The translations under genes and the position numbers were made by a program. Positions 16,542-25,304 of a stretch of DNA of 64,000 nt are shown here, in pieces; the stretch's first letter is position 1; each line of letters begins with the position of its first letter. This stretch comes from Candidatus Microbacterium colombiense (GTDB taxonomy: Bacteria; Actinomycetota; Actinomycetes; Actinomycetales; Microbacteriaceae). Below the pieces are notes generated by a model that saw only the letters and a list, made by a program, of their open reading frames with translations, had not been told where the DNA came from and searched no databases. The stretch lies in NCBI GenBank assembly GCA_029203165.1, contig CP119308.1, positions 2,480,001-2,544,000 of the forward strand, in the 5' to 3' direction.

Positions 16542-17276
16542 ATGCACCGATACCGGGAGATCGCCCGCGACCTCACGATCCAGATCGCCGACGGCGCCTT
16601 CGACGCCACCGGCATGCTCCCCGCCGAGGCGCAGCTCGCCGTGACCTACGCGGTGTCTCGTGGGACCGTCCGCAACGCCCTTCTGCTCATGGCGCGGCAG
16701 GGAGCGATCGCCCCTCGACGCGGATCCGGCTGGCTGGTGCGCACGACCGTGCAGAGCCAGCGCTTCTCGGAGATGCGCTCGTTCGCGCAGTGGGCATGGA
16801 GCCGCGGCCTGGAACCGGGAGGACGCGTCATCTCGCAGCAGCGGCGCGCGGCGAGCGCGACCGAGGTGCGCCTGTTCCGGGGCGGTCAGGGCATCGGTGA
16901 GGTGCTCGAAGTCGTCCGGCTGCGGATGCTGAACGGGCGCGTCGTGATGCTCGAACGCACCGCCTATCCGTCGTGGATCGCGCCGCTCGTCGAAGGCCTC
17001 TCGCCCGAGGAGCCGTCGGTCGTGGGAGCACTCGAGGCACGCGGCGCGCGCATGGTGCACGGCGAGCACTCGATCGACGCGATCGCCGCCCCGAGCGAAG
17101 ATGCCCGTCTGCTCGACGTCCGGCGATCGAGCCCGCTGCTGCGCGTGAACCGTGTCAGCTATGCCGCGGACGGCCGGGCGATCGAGACGGGCGACGACCG
17201 CTACCTGCCCGACGTCATGTCGTTCCAGGTACAGGCATCGCTCGACGGGATGTCGCTGACGCGGCAGACGAGCTGA
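16542..17276 (+). CDS. GntR family regulator, HutC/UTRA subfamily
   Basis: A 244-residue transcription factor. The N-terminal winged helix reads YREIARDLTIQIADGAF, then MLPAEAQLAVTYAVSRGTVR and GAIAPRRGSGWLV. The rest is a UTRA effector domain (FRGGQGIGEVLEVVRLRMLN, MLERTAYPSWIAPLV, LLRVNRVSYAADGRAIETG). Such regulators respond to small metabolites. ATG at 16542 follows a purine-rich GGAGAAGAGAAAG stretch. It stands alone, diverging from the HAD phosphatase and 198 bp upstream of the secreted phosphodiesterase-like gene; either could be a target. Confidence 0.88.
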   Translation: MHRYREIARDLTIQIADGAFDATGMLPAEAQLAVTYAVSRGTVRNALLLMARQGAIAPRRGSGWLVRTTVQSQRFSEMRSFAQWAWSRGLEPGGRVISQQRRAASATEVRLFRGGQGIGEVLEVVRLRMLNGRVVMLERTAYPSWIAPLVEGLSPEEPSVVGALEARGARMVHGEHSIDAIAAPSEDARLLDVRRSSPLLRVNRVSYAADGRAIETGDDRYLPDVMSFQVQASLDGMSLTRQTS

Positions 17277-17474
17277 TCTCGAGGCGTACTGAACAACTGT
17301 GCGTCGTGGGCGCTGATTATCGCCCCGATTCGGCTCGTAGCCCCCATCCGGACGGATCGCGTTCACCGGCATGTCACATTCGCGCGATTCTGTCGCGTCG
17401 AGGGAGGACATCCACTCCCTCATCCGGCTCCCCAGAGGGGTGCCGATCGCCTCGCTGGAAGGAACATCGCAGAC

Positions 17475-19601
17475 ATGTCTTCGTCCCCCACCTTCGGGTC
17501 GCGCCGGCGTCGGCGAGCACCGCTCATCGCGGCGCTCGCCGCCGCGGGAACGCTGCTCGCCGCTCCGCTGATGCCCGCCGCCCCCGCGGCAGCAGCCGCG
17601 GCATCCCAGGTCACTCTCATCGACGCCGATGTTCCTCTCGGCGGTACCGTTGCGGTCGACTTCGCCACGGATCGTCCGAGCACCAAGAACTGGGTCGCGA
17701 TCTACCCGGAGTCCAAGCCCGAGCCCTGCGACGCCTGCGGCATGGCCTGGGCATACGCCCCGGGTGCGAGCGGCTCGGTGCAGTTGCCGACCAATGACCG
17801 GGCGGGCAACCCGCTTCCGGCCGGGAACTACCGCGTCGAGTACCTGTACAACGACGGCTACACGCGCGTCAGCGAGCCGGCGGCGTTCACGATCGCGGGA
17901 GGCCCCGTGATCGACGATCCGTATGAAGGACCGGATGTCGACCCGACGAAGCCGATCGACCTCTCCGTCGTGCAGCTCAACCTCTGGGGCAAGACGACGG
18001 ATGCGCGGATGCTCGATGAGATCGGGGCCGATCTGATCTTCGTCGAAGAGGCGCAGAGCGGGGCGGCAGCCATCGCCCGCGACCTCGGCTTCGACTATCA
18101 CTCCACCGGCAGCAGCGCCGGGGTCATCTCGCGCTACCCCATCGTCGATGCCGGAGTCGTCACGGTGGCCGGCACGCAGGGCGGCTGGATGAAGGCCATC
18201 GTGCAGGTGGGAGACACCCAGATCGCCGCATACGGCGGCCACCTGGAGTACCGCTACTACGCCACCTACCTGCCGCGCGGCTACGCGGGCGACGTGCTGG
18301 CCCCCGGGTTCCCGGCCGAATGGCGGGGATGGAACAAGTTGAACGCTCCGGTGACCGACACCGCGCAGATCCTCGCGGCCAACCAGGCTTCGGGGCGGCC
18401 CGCCTCCGCGACGGCCCTCACCGCCGACATGGCGACGGAACGCGCAGCGGGACGCCTCACGATGATGGGCGCCGACATGAACGAGCCGTCCGTGCTGGAC
18501 TGGACCGACAGCACCGCGAACCTCTATGACCACAACGGCGTCGTGGCTGCGTGGCAGACCACCAGCATCCTCCGCGACGGCGGACTGGTCGATGCCTATC
18601 GCGCGTCCTACCCCGACCCGGTGACCCACCCCGGATTCACCTGGCCGGCCGACACCCCGAACGTGAGTCCCTCGCAGCTCGCCTGGGCACCGGATGCCGA
18701 CGAGCGGGACCGCATCGACTACATCTTCTTCACACCCGACGAGCGCCTGAGCCTCACGAGCACACGCATCGTGGGCCCGGTGGGCGACATCGTGCGCGGT
18801 GCCCGTGCACTCCCCGTTTCCGACGAGGAGATCTTCACCCCGCAGACCCTGTGGACGAGCGATCACAAGGGCCTGCAGGCCGAGTTCGTCGTGTGCGGCG
18901 AAGCCTGCCAGGCGTCGGCGGAGCCGGGCGAGCTCGTGGTCGGCACTCCGTCGATCACCGGTGAGGCAGAGGTCGGCGCGACGGTCACCGCGGTGGCCGG
19001 CGGATGGACCGCGGGCACCACGTTCTCCTTCCAGTGGCTCGCCGACGGTCAGCCGATCGAGGGCGCGACGTCTGCGACCTTCACGATTCCGGCTGATCTT
19101 GCCGGAAGCCGCCTGGCCGTGCGAGTCAGCGGCTCACTCGATGGATATGCGCCCGGCGAGGCGACCAGCGCCGAGGTCACGGTCTCGGATACAGAGCCGA
19201 TCGCCGATGACCCGACGGTGATGCTCGGCGCGCAGTCGGTCGTCGCAGGCGGCGACCTCAAGGTCAGCGGCAAGGGATTCGTCTCCGGCTCCGAGCTGCG
19301 TCTGGAGCTGCACTCCGCCCCGGTGTCGCTGGGCACCGTCACCGCGTCGGCTGAGGGCGAGTTCTCCACCGTCGTCAGCATCCCGACGTCCACGTCGGCA
19401 GGTGCGCACTCGCTCGTCGTGATCCTCCCGGACGGAACGCAGCTGCGCGTTGCCGTCACCGTGACCGCGGCTCAGGGCGCCGGTGACGATGCGCTCGCGC
19501 AGACGGGTGGCGAACTCCTCCTGCCGGTGGTGTGGATCGCGCTCGCGCTGATGGCCCTGGGCGGGCTCCTGGTCGTGCGCCGCCGCCTCCGTCAGCGATA
19601 G
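17475..19601 (+). CDS. secreted endonuclease/exonuclease/phosphatase domain protein with sortase signal
   Basis: A 708-residue surface protein. After an Ala-rich signal peptide (to about residue 40) comes a beta-domain with a Cys pair (EPCDACGMAW). An EEP-fold catalytic domain spans about 155-470: SVVQLNLWG, IFVEEA, AAYGGHLEY, MGADMNEPSVLDWTD and DRIDYIFF give the usual Asn, Glu, Asp-x-Asn and terminal Asp. Two C-terminal Ig-like repeats follow (about 485-575 and 580-665). The end holds LAQTGG, a membrane helix and RRRLRQR, a LAXTG sorting signal of the class E sortase type. It likely cleaves phosphodiesters outside the cell (nucleic acid, lipid or sugar phosphate). A GGAAGGAAC ribosome site precedes the ATG. 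Confidence 0.87.
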   Translation: MSSSPTFGSRRRRRAPLIAALAAAGTLLAAPLMPAAPAAAAAASQVTLIDADVPLGGTVAVDFATDRPSTKNWVAIYPESKPEPCDACGMAWAYAPGASGSVQLPTNDRAGNPLPAGNYRVEYLYNDGYTRVSEPAAFTIAGGPVIDDPYEGPDVDPTKPIDLSVVQLNLWGKTTDARMLDEIGADLIFVEEAQSGAAAIARDLGFDYHSTGSSAGVISRYPIVDAGVVTVAGTQGGWMKAIVQVGDTQIAAYGGHLEYRYYATYLPRGYAGDVLAPGFPAEWRGWNKLNAPVTDTAQILAANQASGRPASATALTADMATERAAGRLTMMGADMNEPSVLDWTDSTANLYDHNGVVAAWQTTSILRDGGLVDAYRASYPDPVTHPGFTWPADTPNVSPSQLAWAPDADERDRIDYIFFTPDERLSLTSTRIVGPVGDIVRGARALPVSDEEIFTPQTLWTSDHKGLQAEFVVCGEACQASAEPGELVVGTPSITGEAEVGATVTAVAGGWTAGTTFSFQWLADGQPIEGATSATFTIPADLAGSRLAVRVSGSLDGYAPGEATSAEVTVSDTEPIADDPTVMLGAQSVVAGGDLKVSGKGFVSGSELRLELHSAPVSLGTVTASAEGEFSTVVSIPTSTSAGAHSLVVILPDGTQLRVAVTVTAAQGAGDDALAQTGGELLLPVVWIALALMALGGLLVVRRRLRQR

Positions 19602-19764
19602 CAGACACCGCTCGCCGCGAAGGCGGTCGCCCTGATGATGATCGGGGCGGCCGCCTTCCTGCGACGGGATTCGCACCGGACGGTGGGCCTCGGTGCTCGT
19701 CGATGCGCGGTTGCTAGGTTGGACGTCACGGCCCGAACGTGCCGATGATGGGGGAAAACACGCC

Positions 19765-20895
19765 ATGGGACTCTTCCGACGCCCGGAGACGATCGCCGCC
19801 GGAACCGAGGCGCCAACCAGCCGCGGGTTGTGGTCTCGCGGGTTCGGTTTCGTCGCGACGCGCAGCCTTCAGACCCTCATCGTGCTCGCGCTCGTCGCCG
19901 TCGCGGTGTTCGTCATCACGCAGTTGTCGCTGGTGTTCATCCCGGTGACCATCGCGTTGATCCTCGCGAGCGCCATCCATCCGCTCGTCGCCTTGATGCG
20001 CCGACGCGGCATGCCGTCGATCCTCGCCACCTGGATCGCGCTGATCGGCATCCTCGCGATCCTCGGCGGTGTCGTGTGGATCATCGTGCTCACGGTCCGC
20101 TCACAGTGGGACGATCTGGTCGACTCCGCCACCGACGGCATCACGCAGGTGACCGCGTGGCTCGACACGTTGCCGTTCGACTTCGGCGCGATCGACCTCG
20201 ACGATGTGTGGGCGAGTGCCGGCGACTTCCTCACCAGCGCCTCCTTCGGACAGGGCGCGCTCGCCGGAGTCTCGGCGACGGCGAGCTTCTTCACCGGCCT
20301 CGCGCTGATGATCGTCGTGCTGTTCTTCTTCCTCAAGGACGGGCCACGCATCTGGGAGTTCCTGCTGCGTCCCTTCACCGGCGAGAGCTACGCGCGCGCG
20401 CGTCGCGTCGGCGACAAGACCGTCGATGTGTTCGGCGGCTACATCCGCGGCACGTCGATCGTCGCTGCTGCCGATGCTCTGGGGATCGGGATCGGCCTGG
20501 CGATCCTGCAGATCCCCCTGGCGATCCCTCTCGCCGTCATCGTCTTCCTCACCGCGTTCATCCCGCTGGTCGGAGCGACCGCGGCCGGCATCCTCGCCGC
20601 GCTGGTGGCGCTCGTGACCCACGGTCCGGTCGCCGCCCTCATCGTCGTCGGCATCGTGGTGCTCGTCAACCAGCTCGAGGGCAACTTCCTGCAGCCCGTG
20701 GTGATGGCACGATCGCTCAAGCTGCATGCACTCGTCATCCTGCTCGCTCTGACCGCCGGCACGATCCTCGGTGGCATCGTCGGCGCGGTGCTCTCCGTGC
20801 CGCTCGCCGCCGTGGCCTGGGGCATCATCACGGTGTGGGACGGTCCCGACACCCCTGCGCGCGCATTCCGGAAGAAGCGTCCGGAGACCGTCTGA
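19765..20895 (+). CDS. AI-2E family transporter (PerM-like)
   Basis: A 376-residue polytopic membrane protein with about eight hydrophobic spans. Family hallmarks are an early double helix (LIVLALVAVAVFVITQLSLV), LMIVVLFFFLKDGPRIW in the middle, and the C-terminal LTAFIPLVGATAAGI and LVNQLEGNFLQPVVM blocks. Some members export autoinducer-2 or act as Na+/H+ antiporters; the substrate here is unknown. ATG at 19765 has a GGGGGAAAA ribosome site; upstream in-frame codons are not needed. It is monocistronic. Confidence 0.88.
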   Translation: MGLFRRPETIAAGTEAPTSRGLWSRGFGFVATRSLQTLIVLALVAVAVFVITQLSLVFIPVTIALILASAIHPLVALMRRRGMPSILATWIALIGILAILGGVVWIIVLTVRSQWDDLVDSATDGITQVTAWLDTLPFDFGAIDLDDVWASAGDFLTSASFGQGALAGVSATASFFTGLALMIVVLFFFLKDGPRIWEFLLRPFTGESYARARRVGDKTVDVFGGYIRGTSIVAAADALGIGIGLAILQIPLAIPLAVIVFLTAFIPLVGATAAGILAALVALVTHGPVAALIVVGIVVLVNQLEGNFLQPVVMARSLKLHALVILLALTAGTILGGIVGAVLSVPLAAVAWGIITVWDGPDTPARAFRKKRPETV

Positions 20896-20989
20896 CCGCC
20901 GCTAGCGCGATCCGACGGCACCGTCAACCACCTCGTCGCCCCGCAACCGGGGTCGTAGCGTGACCGGCATCCGACGAAAGGATCCGATC

Positions 20990-21184
20990 ATGTCCAACCC
21001 CATTCCTCCGATCATCCCGTTCCCGGACGAGGGCGACGGCGACACCGACGGCGTCCCCACGCGAGAGGTCGACGGCGACACGGTGATCGATCCGGATGCC
21101 GACGAGTCCCAGGTATCGAGTGTCGAGGCCGATCGCATCGCGAGCACAGAGGAAGACCCCTATGCCGACGATGACGACGACTGA
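20990..21184 (+). CDS. small acidic protein of unknown function
   Basis: A 64-residue, very acidic protein (MSNPIPPIIPFPDEGDGDTD start, EEDPYADDDDD end) with no hydrophobic segment. It is likely disordered. A GAAAGGAT ribosome site precedes the ATG at 20990. Similar short Asp/Glu-rich proteins are common in Microbacteriaceae, from memory. The role is unknown. Confidence 0.62.
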   Translation: MSNPIPPIIPFPDEGDGDTDGVPTREVDGDTVIDPDADESQVSSVEADRIASTEEDPYADDDDD

Positions 21185-21263
21185 CTCCTGAGCGTCGACC
21201 CCGGTGCCGACGCGGGGGGTGTCACCCGAGGAAGCCCCGTGACAGGGCTTTCAGAACGCGCAG

Positions 21264-22343
21264 TCAGCTGACGGCGGCCTCAGCGGACGCCACCTGGGCG
21301 CGCCACCACGGGGTCTCGATGAAGCCTCGCTTCATGAACACGAGTTCCATCGCCGCGTTCCACCCGCGCACTCCCTTGAGGTGGGCGATCGTGCCGGTGA
21401 GGAAGTCGTGCAACGTCTCGGTCGACGGCAGGATGATCTCGCAGTAGAGCGAGTTCTCCTCCAGCACGGTGGCAAGGAACCGCACGGACACGTGCTGCGC
21501 GAGTGTCTGTGCGACCGACGAGAGGTGCGAGGGCTCCACCCGCAGCATCAGCAGCGTCTCGGCGCTCATGCCCAACGCCGATGCCGGCACCATCGTCACG
21601 GTCGTCAGACAGCCCGCACTGCGCATGCGTTCGTATCGACGGCGGACGCTGCTCTCGTTCATGTCGAGCTTTGCGGCGATCGAGAGGAACGACGCCCGTC
21701 CGTTGATGCTCAGCTCCTCGACGATCGCGTGGTCGGCGTCATCGAAGTGCGTGGGGTCGCATGTGTTGGGCGCCGGCATGTACGACTGGGGATCGGTCGT
21801 CGCCTCGGCATGGGAGTCGTACAGTTGGCGCCCCCAGTCGAAACTCACCTTGTAGGTGTGCACGACGAGATCGCTGCGCCAGCGCTCCACCCCGGGGATG
21901 CTCTGCAGATCGGTGAGCACGTGCGCGTAGTTGGCGGAGTCGCCCGGGATCACGACCTCGGCGAACACGTCGAACTTCCCGGTGACGAGAGTCACGAATC
22001 GTACGAAGGGCGATCCGATCAGCGCCTGGGCGACATCGAGCTGCGCGCCGGGGGTGCAGTTGATGCGCACGAAGAACGTCTCGACGTGGCCTTCGCTGCC
22101 GAGCGTGGGGACGATACCGACCCGGACGACACCCTCGGCGAGCAGCTGCTGTCCACGTCGGGTGACGGTCGAGACGGATGCTCCGGCGAACTCGGCGATC
22201 GACGTCCAGCTCGCACGGCCGTCCTGCTGCAGCGCGACGACGATACGACGGTCGAGGTCGGTGACGTCACGGGAGATGTGCACGGCACTCACGGTGCCGG
22301 CGGGCTCACCCGATGCAGGAACGCCCGCACTGTCTTTGTCCAC
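21264..22343 (-). CDS. duplicated Lrp/AsnC family regulator
   Basis: A 359-residue protein made of two AsnC-type units in tandem. HTH 1 is near residues 27-75 (LDRRIVVALQQDGRASWTSI), followed by a RAM ligand domain. HTH 2 is near 195-240 (DHAIVEELSINGRASFLSIA), followed by a second RAM domain. Such regulators bind amino acids or related small molecules. The start is uncertain: GTG at 22343 has AGGAGG seven bases upstream but overlaps the hydrolase gene by 55 nt; GTG at 22292 would overlap by only 4 nt. As the last gene of the peptide-catabolic operon it probably controls that operon and the divergent ATPase. Confidence 0.83.
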   Translation of the reverse strand: MDKDSAGVPASGEPAGTVSAVHISRDVTDLDRRIVVALQQDGRASWTSIAEFAGASVSTVTRRGQQLLAEGVVRVGIVPTLGSEGHVETFFVRINCTPGAQLDVAQALIGSPFVRFVTLVTGKFDVFAEVVIPGDSANYAHVLTDLQSIPGVERWRSDLVVHTYKVSFDWGRQLYDSHAEATTDPQSYMPAPNTCDPTHFDDADHAIVEELSINGRASFLSIAAKLDMNESSVRRRYERMRSAGCLTTVTMVPASALGMSAETLLMLRVEPSHLSSVAQTLAQHVSVRFLATVLEENSLYCEIILPSTETLHDFLTGTIAHLKGVRGWNAAMELVFMKRGFIETPWWRAQVASAEAAVS

Positions 22344-23188
22344 GCCTCTGCCTCCTCGATCTGCGGTGAATGTCCCGACTTCTCGAACACCACCATCTCG
22401 GAGTCCGGAATGAGATCGGCGATCACCTGGCTACACGATACTGGCGTGATCCAGTCCGTCCGTCCCACCGTGATGAGTGTCGGCACTCCGATCTCGTGCA
22501 GGCGGGGCGTGAGGTCGTAGTTCGGAAGGTTCACCGAGAAGGCGTAGTTGTGCGCGCGGTAGCGGTACGGGGTCGCCGCCACCTTGCGCTCCACGGCATC
22601 CGGATCGTAGGTGAAGTCGTACAGCGGGAGGATCTCACGCCAGCAGTCCTTGAGGTCTTCATCGTCACGCACCTGGCCCACGTCGATGCGGTCGAACTTC
22701 TCCATGTCGATCGTCACTCGATCGGAGGCGAGGGCGTTCTCCCGTGCGAGATGGGCGTTGGAGTTGTCGGCCGAGGTATCGCGCAGCACGATCGCCGAGA
22801 CGCGATCGGGGTAGCGCAGTGCGTACTCCATCGACATGAACCCGCCGTACGAGCCGCCGGCCATGATGATCTTCTCGGCGCCGATCCACTCGCGCAGCCC
22901 GTCGATGTCGGCGGCCCACTGCTCGTGGCTGTAGACGCCTTCCCCCTCGCTCTGTCCGCTCCCGCGTGCGTCGAACACGACAACGCGGTACTCATCGGCC
23001 AGGCGTCCGAAGCTCGCCCGGGGTTCGGCTCGTGAACCCAGACCGGGCGCGCCGTGGTGGGTGATGATGACCGGCGCCCCTTCGGGACCGAGCACCTCGA
23101 CCGCCAGGTGGTTGCCGTTGATCTCGACCCACTGGTGCTCGGTCGTGGCGGCGGCGAACTCCGGTGACACCGGGGATGTGGATGACAT
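22289..23188 (-). CDS. alpha/beta hydrolase, proline-iminopeptidase-like
   Basis: A 299-residue serine hydrolase. The nucleophile elbow is MAGGSYGGFMSMEYAL, the oxyanion motif ITHHGAPGLGSR, the catalytic Asp likely in TVGRTDWITP and the His in EKSGHSPQIEE. Family relatives cleave N-terminal proline or small amides. No signal peptide is seen, so it acts in the cytoplasm. ATG at 23188 has an AGAGGA ribosome site; an alternative GTG at 23221 overlaps the upstream stop as GTGA. It lies between the M24 protein and the regulator, within the peptide uptake operon. Confidence 0.84.
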   Translation of the reverse strand: MSSTSPVSPEFAAATTEHQWVEINGNHLAVEVLGPEGAPVIITHHGAPGLGSRAEPRASFGRLADEYRVVVFDARGSGQSEGEGVYSHEQWAADIDGLREWIGAEKIIMAGGSYGGFMSMEYALRYPDRVSAIVLRDTSADNSNAHLARENALASDRVTIDMEKFDRIDVGQVRDDEDLKDCWREILPLYDFTYDPDAVERKVAATPYRYRAHNYAFSVNLPNYDLTPRLHEIGVPTLITVGRTDWITPVSCSQVIADLIPDSEMVVFEKSGHSPQIEEAEAWTKTVRAFLHRVSPPAP

Positions 23189-23217
23189 GTCGTCCTCTTT
23201 CTCGAAAGTCGGGGCGC

Positions 23218-24396
23218 TCACAGCGCGATGGTGCAGTCGTCGAGACCGCGCGGGAAGGTCGTCAGCGGCTCGGCGCCCTGCTCCGTGACGAGCATGCTGT
23301 CACTGATCCGATATCCCGCATGGCCGGGCACATAGATGCCCGGCTCATTGGAGACCACCATGCCCGCCTCGAGTTGCGTGGCGTCGCCGTCTTCGAGCCA
23401 CGGGGCCTCGTGCATCCCGAGCCCGATGCCATGCCCCTGGCGATGACGGATGAACGCGCCGAGCCCTGCCCCACGGATCACGTCGAGGCAGAGTCGATTC
23501 GCCTCGCGGCCCTCGATGCCCGCCCGGATCGTCTCGCGACCGACCTGCTGCGCGGCGTGGATCGTGTCATGGTAGCGACGTTGATCCGCCGTGGGCTCGC
23601 CGAGCACGAACGTGCGCTCACCTTCGATGAAGCGCCCGCCCACGGCGCAGCCCAGCGAGAGCATGAAGGTGTCGCCGGCCTTCAGGCGGTTCACCGACGG
23701 CAGACCGTGCGGGAAGGCCGAGTTGGCGCCGGAGTAGACGAGACCGCCGGCGAGAAGAGAGGCGACGACGACGTTGCGATGCTCGGCGTACATCAGGGTC
23801 GTTCCGGCTGAGGTCACATGACGCTCCAGCTCGGTCTCCGTGGGAAGTTCTCCCCCGGCGGCCACCGCCTCGGTCACGAGCTGCACGCCGGCGTCGAGCA
23901 TCCGGTCGGTCACTCGCGCCGCTTCGCGGTGCAGCACGATCTCCTCGGCGAACTTCACGTATCGCGCGCGGGTCAGGAGGTCGGAGCCGACGAACTCGGT
24001 CGCCTCGAAGGCTGACCTCACGAGACCTGTACGCCGATACGACATCGTCGACGCGAATCCGACGCGACGGCCTCCGCTGACCGCGCCGGCCAGTACCGCG
24101 AAGGGCTCCACGACGCCCGGATACTCGAAGAACGCGACGATCTCCGCCCGCGCGGACTGCGACTCGGCGTACTCGCGCTCGAGCTCGGGAAGCAGCATCA
24201 CCACCCTGCCGCCGGCCTCCAGCCAGACCGCGACCGGGCGTTCGGAGGGATGGTGGAAGAACCCGGTGAGGTAGGCGATGTCCTCGGGGTGATCGGTCAG
24301 GAAGGCGTCGAAGCCCTCCCGCGCCATCAGCTCGCGCACCCGCGCCTGCACGCGGTCGAAGAACTCGGGCGCCAGCCTCTGATCGAACTCGGTCAT
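23218..24396 (-). CDS. M24 family (creatinase/Xaa-Pro peptidase fold) protein lacking most metal ligands
   Basis: A 392-residue pita-bread-fold protein with N-terminal creatinase domain (FDAFLTDHPEDIAYLTGF) and C-terminal M24 domain. Aligning with aminopeptidase P, the first metal Asp is Ser (FMLSLGCAVGGRF), the second is Glu (FIEGERTF), the His region GHGIGLGMHEAPW and the first Glu (SNEPGIYV) are kept, and the final Glu is Ser (YRISDSMLVT). Three of five ligands therefore differ, as in metal-independent creatinase-type enzymes. It probably hydrolyses an amidino, amide or ring compound, not an Xaa-Pro peptide. A GGAGCA ribosome site precedes the ATG, 8 nt after the permease gene. Confidence 0.83.
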   Translation of the reverse strand: MTEFDQRLAPEFFDRVQARVRELMAREGFDAFLTDHPEDIAYLTGFFHHPSERPVAVWLEAGGRVVMLLPELEREYAESQSARAEIVAFFEYPGVVEPFAVLAGAVSGGRRVGFASTMSYRRTGLVRSAFEATEFVGSDLLTRARYVKFAEEIVLHREAARVTDRMLDAGVQLVTEAVAAGGELPTETELERHVTSAGTTLMYAEHRNVVVASLLAGGLVYSGANSAFPHGLPSVNRLKAGDTFMLSLGCAVGGRFIEGERTFVLGEPTADQRRYHDTIHAAQQVGRETIRAGIEGREANRLCLDVIRGAGLGAFIRHRQGHGIGLGMHEAPWLEDGDATQLEAGMVVSNEPGIYVPGHAGYRISDSMLVTEQGAEPLTTFPRGLDDCTIAL

Positions 24397-24404
24397 CGCT
24401 GCTC

Positions 24405-25304
24405 CTATCGGGCGAGATGGCGCGGATTGCGCGCGTCGTTGTAGGCGATCGACAGGAGGGTCGCGGACAGCACGAGGATCAGGATCGCGATCGACGGGAA
24501 CAGGGTCAGCCACCAGGCGCTCACCATCGCACCGGCCTGCTGCGCCTCGTAGAGGATGCGTCCCCACGACCAGGTCGTCGGATCGCCGAGCCCCAGGAAC
24601 GCAAGCCCGGCGGCCGACAGCACAGCCCTCGACGCCGTCACCACCACCGAGACCACGACCACCGGGGTGACCGCGGGAAGCACGTGCCGCGTGATGATCC
24701 ACACCGGGGAGGTCGTCATGAGCCGTGACGCGTCGACATAGGGCAGACCGACGACCGTGAGAGCCTGCGAACGCACGAGCCTGGTCACCTCGGGCCAGGA
24801 GAACGCCGCGACCACGAAGATGATCGTCGATGTGCTCGGACCGACGAGAGCCGCGATCAGGATCATCAGCGGCAGCACCGGCAGCGACAACGTCATGTCG
24901 ACGATCACGCTGATGACGCTGTCGAGTCGGCGGAAGTAGGCGCCGACCACCGCGATGAACGTGCCGAAGATGATCGCGATCACCGAGGCGGCCACGGCCA
25001 CGAGCACGCTCTGCTGGGTGCCCCAGATGACCTCGGCGAACACGTCACGACCGAGCGCGTCGGTGCCGAACCAGTGGTCCCCGCTCGGCGGTCGCAGCAC
25101 GTCGGGCCCGTAGCTCGCCGGGTACGGCGCGATCAGCGGCGCGGCGAGCGCGATGATGACCAGGAGGATCAGAAGCCCGAGGGAGATCATGCCCAGCGGG
25201 TCACGGCGGAACGCACGCCACGTGTGCGCGCTGGCACGTTCACTTCCTGACGCGGTGGGTTCGCTCGGCACCAGAGGCACGGAGGAGGGCAGCGGAGCGG
25301 TCAT
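24405..25304 (-). CDS. peptide ABC transporter permease, DppC/OppC type
   Basis: A 299-residue inner membrane permease. The N-terminal OppC_N-like helix and motif PSGDHWFGTDALGRDVFAEV are present. About six spans follow, with the EAA-like coupling loop near YVDASRLMTTSPVWIITRHV and the C-terminal GLAFLGLGDPTTWSWGRIL. It pairs with the DppB-type permease, whose stop it overlaps by 4 nt (ATGA). Together with the lipoprotein and the divergent fused ATPase it forms a complete importer. Confidence 0.92.
   Translation of the reverse strand: MTAPLPSSVPLVPSEPTASGSERASAHTWRAFRRDPLGMISLGLLILLVIIALAAPLIAPYPASYGPDVLRPPSGDHWFGTDALGRDVFAEVIWGTQQSVLVAVAASVIAIIFGTFIAVVGAYFRRLDSVISVIVDMTLSLPVLPLMILIAALVGPSTSTIIFVVAAFSWPEVTRLVRSQALTVVGLPYVDASRLMTTSPVWIITRHVLPAVTPVVVVSVVVTASRAVLSAAGLAFLGLGDPTTWSWGRILYEAQQAGAMVSAWWLTLFPSIAILILVLSATLLSIAYNDARNPRHLAR

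Noticed and set aside
15717..18866. 1049-codon open frame on the - strand
   Set aside because: It is antisense to the GntR and EEP genes and crosses the HAD gene; its Arg/His/Gly-rich reading is a shadow.
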